Part shown: positions 58,340 through 64,000 of the stretch, piece after piece
Position numbering within the stretch: the stretch's first letter is position 1
Layout of the letters: every line of letters begins with the position of its first letter
NCBI GenBank assembly: GCA_034190945.1
Contig: CM067223.1
Location: 35,715,899 to 35,779,898, forward strand
Source: Octodonta nipae
Taxonomy: Eukaryota > Arthropoda > Insecta > Coleoptera > Chrysomelidae
Direction: 5' to 3'
DNA length: 64,000 bases
Translations under genes and position numbers: made by a program
The notes under the pieces: generated by a model
Database searches by the model: none
What the model was told of the DNA's origin: nothing
Seen by the model: only the letters and a program-made list of their open reading frames with translations

Positions 58340-59420
58340 GATTACATTTTGGTGATTTCCTAGGAATAACACCTCGATTGCTAGAAAGTCTTTATATTTC
58401 ACACACTCCGAACATTTCATGGTCAAAATCCGAAATAAACTAAAAATTAAAAAAATCGCAATGACAAATGGTAAATTCACAATTTGAGATGAAATATTTG
58501 ACAATATAAAATGATGAAGAGAATTACAGAAGTGCTAAAACTAAAGCATATTCGTTTAGGTTTCGTTTTGCGTTATGTTCTTCTTGCGTATTGTGCTTGA
58601 ATTCTGAAATTATGTTACCAGGCATGTTGAGTTTTCGAATTGTCATTTCTTTATATAATTTTTATGTTCATTTATTCTAACATTTATAGGATAAGAAGTT
58701 TCTCCAGTATAAAATTTTTTATATTCGAGAGAAATTCCTCTTTGAGTTTTGTGTTAGGTTAGTTGGTTTAGTTTTTAATAGAATTGATTTCAGTGTATTT
58801 CTTTTTTGAATGTTGAAATTTATTGATATTGGAACAGTAGGTTTTGCTCTATCATATTAACAATTTATGATGCCATTTTTTACGGTATTTGGATGATTAG
58901 ATTTAAAACTGACATATCTCTTACTGTAAGTTATCTTTCTGTGTCAAATAGAGGTTGTGTATTTGTTAGTAAAATCTTAGTTGTGTGTTATTCTGCTCAA
59001 TTTCTGATGTAAGTTGTTTAGTTGGTTATTTATTATTGAGGTCGTTTAATAATTTATTCAAGTCTTCAAGAGAGTGTTCCCAAATAGTATCGTCGAGATA
59101 ACACCACCAAACTCTTTTTTTTCTTTTGAAAAAATTATTTGTTCTTAAAAAATTTCCAGGGAACTGTTGTTTAAGGCAGAGGACTGATGACAACCCATGA
59201 CTGTGCCTAAATCTTGTTGGCAGAACAACTTTCTCAATATCTTTCAAAATATTAGTAATTTGATGATTTTCACTGGATAATTCTGTATGTTGATATAGTA
59301 ATGAATCATGTTCTAATCGTTATTTTACTATAGGAAGTGTTTTGGCACAGGGACATTATTGCACAAGTTTACAATATTAAAACTTGTTAGTGAGAAAGTA
59401 TTTTTGTATTGTAAGTAAAG
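58340..59420 (-). pseudogene. Penelope-like element remnant: RT and GIY-YIG traces
   Basis: The minus-strand open frame 59247-59026 ends with VWWCYLDDTIWEHSLEDLNK then LLNDLNN. This matches the Penelope RT block (RYVDDTF-W-HG-E-L--FL-HLN) with YLDDT in place of YVDDT. Upstream on the same strand RLEHDSLLYQHTELS fits the preceding RT region. Downstream, in other frames, KLNMPGNIISEFKHNTQEEH then NAKRNLNEYALVL corresponds to the GIY-YIG tail. The terminal-repeat signature (AATAACACCTCGATTG, GAACATTTCATGGTC) closes the copy near 58344-58440. Many stops are present. Confidence 0.68.
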
Positions 59421-60259
59421 AAATAGAACTAACAATATGTTTTAAAATGATCTTGGGTAATGAACTTTAGGTAAACTATTGAAATGAGGTGGCTTAGAAT
59501 AGTGTGGAGTAATAGTTTTGCGTTCTTGCTCAATTGCATAGAAAGCGGTAAATTTTGCTTACTACAGAACTTGTAGGTTATTGGTTTAATTTAGTTTAGT
59601 GTCCTTGGGTGCTTATGTTTTTAATTTTGACATCATATTCATTTTCATTTAAAATGACTTTATCTCCAGATTAAGCTTTTATAGGACTGTAATGTTTAAA
59701 GTCTTAATTGCAAGTACATCATTTTTTGAAACATTATTTTTGATAAGTTTCAAGTTAAAGTTTTGCTCTTATACGAGATTCTTGAGCTTTATTTACTAAA
59801 TTGTACTTTATATGCAGTTTTTTCTACAAAACTGATAATAACAATGTTTGGAATATTTTTTCAAAATATTTGTTATGTAAGCTTTTTTGTAATATAGTTA
59901 TTTAAAGGAAACTGATTATATTTACTTATCTATAATTCAATTAAATTCATTTTCTGGAGTGCGATAACCACGGTAATTCTATATATTAACTACATCTTTT
60001 TGTAATTTACATTTATTAAACAGATAGATCTGAATTCTGTCTCTGTCAGCTAAGAAGCTAGCTCGTTCCAATATGTTATGAATTTTTCCACCCATATGTG
60101 GTTGTCGTAATCCTGTCTTCTAGAAATAATCCTTATCTTCCGCCATCTGCACAAGAATTTCAAGCTGTTTTGGGTTCCGACAAGCTCTTGGTATACGTTA
60201 AGTTCCTAAAGGCGTGTTTACAGCAGTCCCATGGCTGATATCTATTTGTTTCTAAATGA
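59421..60259. other. No gene recognised
   Basis: AT-rich sequence, perhaps the decayed 5' part of the Penelope-like copy, but no motif could be read. Confidence 0.35.
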
Positions 60260-60385
60260 TATGAAGAAAAATCTAGTTTGGATTTTTTGAAGATTTCTAC
60301 GAAATAAGACCACAATTGTTCGAAAGTCGGTATATTTTAAATTATCCAAACATTTCTGTAGTCAGACCTAGTTTTCAGTCGCAAT
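60260..60385. repeat. Possible Penelope-like terminal-repeat trace
   Basis: GAAATAAGACCACAATTGTT, then CCAAACATTTCTGTAGTCAG resembles the terminal-repeat signature at 55148 and 58344 in spacing and order. Diverged. Confidence 0.35.
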
Positions 60386-61750
60386 AAAATATGACACAAC
60401 TGCCGAAGAAAATTAAAAAGCTTGCAGTGAAAAATATAGTCGTGCGATTAATTTTTTGGTATTGTAACCGTAATAATAAAAATGTAACCAATACTGAGAC
60501 TTATTTAAAACTTAAAACTATTAACACATAATGATTTTTATTCAAATAGATTAATCGAAAAGAATACTTAAATCTTAATAAAAGTTACAAAAACGGAGCT
60601 TAACGCAGGTGACAATGATGTAAAATAACAATTAAATCTGCAGCTTAATACAGATAATAAATCTAGTCAGTCTGTCGTTGGTGTAAACTGAAAGTTAATG
60701 ATACGCTAATTTAGTAATCACTTTATTTTACTTGAAGCTTTCGTGTTTAGCACCGCTCCCATATTTGAAACGTTACGTACATCTAATTAAAGTGTCAAGA
60801 TTTATCATTATATAGGTTTCCAATTAATTCTTGTTCTGAATAGTCAAATAATATTTTAATTGGAGGATGAAATTTTGTAGCAAATGCCAATATTATGTAT
60901 ACAATTTTCGAGTTATATGTATAATTGTTTATTAGGTAAACTAATTCCATTGAATTGTTATATCCATTAATTATCTATTCCAAAAAATTGCCTAATATAG
61001 GAGGAAGGGTGTTAAGATATTTTTCGAATAAGTAATTTTTTGCTATAGCATCAAACTTGATCTTAAAAATTTTCAAATGGACAACCATACCTATAGTGTG
61101 TTTAGAGCTTCAATTAATTAGTGAGCAGAAAGTCAGTCTAATTGGATGCGAAAAATTCATAATTCGTCTGTATTAGTATTTAAAATTTCAAAATAATCTA
61201 GAAAATGATTGGGTTGATTGGAGGCACATAAGAGGTTTCTTGAATTTGGTTTTAATGTTAGGCTAGTTGGCACAGATGGCAACCTATTGACGATTGTGGG
61301 TCAGTTTTAAATGATACTCAGGTATGAGGATTATTTAAGAAAAACGAAACCTAGTTTAAAAACTACAGAAAAGTTTGCATTATATGTGATATGACAATAG
61401 TACTAAATATATATTTTTTCACAGTATTGGGGAAATAGATTGATATAAGTTGAGGAAAAACGATATTTGTTTTCAGCATCTTAAAAGTTTTGACCTATGC
61501 CTATTTTGAATTTTTTCAATAAAATATTAAATTCATGGTTGTGCCCTTCGATGAATTTCACCGAAATTTTGCCATTTGCTGGGCTTTTAACTTTGTCCCG
61601 CTTTACTATCTCCTTTTTCAGTATACTGGTTGAAATTAAACATTAAACAGTCAAAATGATATGCAAAATGTGTCACTGGTTGTCCATTAAAATTGTATTA
61701 AAAACAGTAATCAAAATAATTTGTTTGCGAAAATGATTACACCTTATAAG
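60386..61750. other. AT-rich stretch, no gene recognised
   Basis: No supported coding frame or element end. Confidence 0.45.
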
Positions 61751-62246
61751 GTTGGCACACAAATTAGTTTTTTCTTCCTTTACTCTTTCGTCTCCAGTAC
61801 TAATTTAATGTAGCTTTCAGAATCAGAATCTTCATAAATTTCCCCCACTTGACCATACAATGTATGGCATCACACTCCCTGTAAGGCACGCATAGTGTGC
61901 CTTTAGGGGAAAATTCACTAAACCCCAGATATACTACATATCAAAAGGGTTTAGCTCTGTGGGAGCCCTTGCCAGGTTATTAGGCCCGTGGTTGGCGTCG
62001 TGGCTGCAGTTCTCCATTTTCTGACCGTCTTGGCTGTTCCTAACAGGACGGCTTTTTGTATCATTTAGTAAAGATGTTCATCCAGACCGAGGTATTTCAA
62101 ATTGTTTAATAGATGTTTTGGGACTACTCTTGTTCTTGACATAACAATTGGTACCGTTCGAGTGTTGTTCATGTCCCATTGTCTCTGTATGTGAAATTCT
62201 ATATTTGGTTATTTTTTCAGCCTGCTAAATATTTAAATTATTGTTG
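61751..62246 (-). other. 3' region of the R2/R4-type LINE
   Basis: Moderate-GC sequence continuing the LINE on the minus strand. A peptide like SGDGQKMENCSHDANHG and a short trailing segment can be read with frame changes. The element's 3' terminus is not sharply defined and no poly-A tail was seen. Confidence 0.45.
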
Positions 62247-64000
62247 TTAGGTTGTTCTTCTAGAGACTTTATCCTCGAAAACTATATCTGGTCTATTGTG
62301 AGCAACAGTCCGACCGGTCAATATCTTCCGGTCCCAGTGGTCCCAGTAAAGTTTGTCGTTGTTATTTTCTAAAATAGATTCTGCTATGTATATATAGTGG
62401 GGTGTTCTTACTGACTGGGATAGCTCAAGTTTCAGCGCTAGTTCCTGGTGCAGTATTTTTGCCACAGCATCGTGTTGTTCTTTGCATTCGGTTGCAGCGA
62501 ACGCTTGGCAACTTCCTGTGATATGCTGGATAGATTCAGATGTTTGGCAACCATATCTGCATCTGTCGTTGTTGATAGAAGGATATTTAACGATGTACTT
62601 TAGATAGTTCTTAGTTGGAATTGCTTGATCTTGGATTGCCAATATAAAGCCTTCCGTTTCAAGAAACATATGACCAGAGATCAACCAGTAGTTCGACGCT
62701 GAACTGTCGACATAATCTTGGTTGACGTGATTTATATGTCTTCCATGAAGGGGTTTTTCTTCTCATTTGAGCAGTTTCTGATCAGCTGTCTGGTGGTATA
62801 ATGGAACTTGTTGTTCTGTCAGTCGCAGAGGTGTTGAGTCATCTACCTGACATATGACTCTGTGTAGATCAGAAAATTCTGAGAGTCTCTGGAAATGAAA
62901 TTTATCGATCACGTAACTTTCCTATATCTGTCAATCCTATTTCTCCTTCACACCGTGGCAATGTTGACGTTCGACACAGCTCTTTGGATGGTGATTTTGA
63001 GCATTTGTTAGTAGCACTCGAACTTTCCGTTGTAATTGTTTAATGTCGGTCTTGCACCCAATTACTATACTATACCGATAGAGTAACTAAGCACTGAACA
63101 CGCGTAGGTATTAATAGCCTGAAACAGATTTTTACTATTAAGTATGGTCTTCAGCAGTCGTCTTATCCTTCTATAAAACTCTGTTCTTAGGTCCTTTTTC
63201 ATGGCGGTGTGATCAATTCGTTGAGCCTGCTTCATTCCAAGGTATTTGTAAGAATGGCCTTCCTCCATGGATTCAATAGAGGTGCTATCTCCCATTTCGT
63301 AGGGCCCACGCTGCCTTTAACTAAATTAATAATTCGGCATTTGTCTAGGCCAAATTGCATATGGACGTCACTAGAGAACCCTTCAACTATTTTAAGCATA
63401 TCATGCAGCTGTTGTTTCGTAGCTGGCATCAACTTTAAGTCCTCCATGCATAACAAATGCTTTATCTTTAAAGCTTGTACGTTGTTGTGCTTGAGACTGA
63501 AGCCAAAATTAGTCGAGTTCAGTTTGTGTGAGAGTGGGTTCATGGCATGGCAGAACCACAGCGGGCTAAGAGAGTCTCCCTGGAATATACCCCTTGTGAT
63601 AGGAATAGAGTCGGTTTGTATCGAACAGTCGGCTTCATTCAGAAAGATGTTGGTTTGCCAGGTAGTTATGACATATTCTAAAAAGTTACCAATATGATTA
63701 TTTACTTTACAGAGTTTCAGCACCTAAATGAGTCAATCATGTGGAACTGAATCAAAGGCCTTTTTGTAGTCCACATATGCCATGTAGAGATTTCGTCATT
63801 TGGCATGGGCTTGATTGCAGACAACGGAATCAATTATTAGTTGTTCTTTGCATCCCAGCGAGTTTTTCGCGCATCCCTTTTGTTGGTTGGTAATAATGTT
63901 GTTCAGTTCACAATGTCTGAAAAGACGATGATTATTGCACGACGTTATACGTTTGTATAAGGTTGTGAGGCACGTGATTGGTCGGTACTTTCCTGGGTCC
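62247..64000 (-). pseudogene. R2/R4-type (Dong-like) LINE ORF: RT, zinc knuckle and restriction-like endonuclease
   Basis: It enters from the window edge. The RT begins DPGKYRPITCLTTLYK (the final lines), then QQKGCAKNSLGCKEQLIIDS, YMAYVDYKKAFDSVPHD with the first catalytic aspartate, RGIFQGDSLSPLWFCHAMNP, and HLLCMEDLKLM. There the family has (Y/M)xDDL, so one of the paired catalytic aspartates has become glutamate. After KYLGM come further blocks, then a CCHC knuckle (CRYGCQTSESIQHITGSC) and RPDIVFEDK, the PD-(D/E)xK signature of the restriction-like endonuclease. Domain order and motifs fit the R2/R4 group. Stops near 63730 and 63780 and between 63065 and 62690 show it is dead. Confidence 0.85.

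Overview
This is an AT-rich eukaryotic window, almost certainly from an insect, in which nearly everything recognisable is a transposable element or a fragment of one. The evidence is the mix of families: Tc1/mariner-type elements with a DD41D transposase, Penelope-like elements, an R2/R4-type LINE, RTE-type LINE pieces, a Ty3/Gypsy element and Helitrons. A beetle is possible, but the sequence does not settle the order. No complete host gene is visible. The best host-gene candidate is one 110-nt exon-like segment on the minus strand (6019-6128). No bacterial-type genes, CRISPR arrays, rRNA or tRNA genes were seen.

Layout. 1-9.6 kb holds two copies of a terminal-inverted-repeat element with a satellite-like core (656-1255 and 3727-5273), the candidate exon, and the first copy of a coding-like repeat called H here. 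9.6-23.5 kb is nested. A 2.9-kb non-autonomous Helitron (9633-12575, minus) carries a 557-bp insertion with a 12-bp target-site duplication, a perfect 174-bp palindrome and a well-formed type I hammerhead ribozyme (11766-11837). It is followed by a broken mariner-type transposase gene and by a large inverted repeat. One arm of that inverted repeat is split by a second Helitron of the same family (18000-20766, plus). A hAT transposase relic and a third, partial Helitron array follow. 25.5-36 kb holds a possible second Helitron type with a THAP-like fragment inside, a solo LTR, and degenerate LINE pieces with internal duplications.

37-46 kb holds a DD41D element with TA target sites, a further transposase relic, a LINE fragment, and a nearly complete but dead Gypsy retrotransposon on the minus strand (40245-45729). 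It encodes gag with a zinc knuckle, protease, RT, RNase H and integrase. 46-51 kb holds a foldback element and another Helitron of the first family, interrupted by a 1.47-kb solo LTR with a 4-bp duplication. 52.5-54.6 kb is a second, different mariner-type element with terminal inverted repeats of about 450 bp. 55-60 kb contains Penelope-like remnants with a GIY-YIG domain and an RT fragment. 62-64 kb is the 3' half of an R2/R4-type LINE that runs off the window edge.

Every transposase, RT or integrase gene carries a visible stop, frameshift, deletion or catalytic substitution, so nothing here looks able to move by its own proteins. The most interesting items are the hammerhead-bearing retrozyme-like insert, the two unrelated mariner-type elements sitting at the same position of repeat H, and the Helitron family with a minisatellite body.
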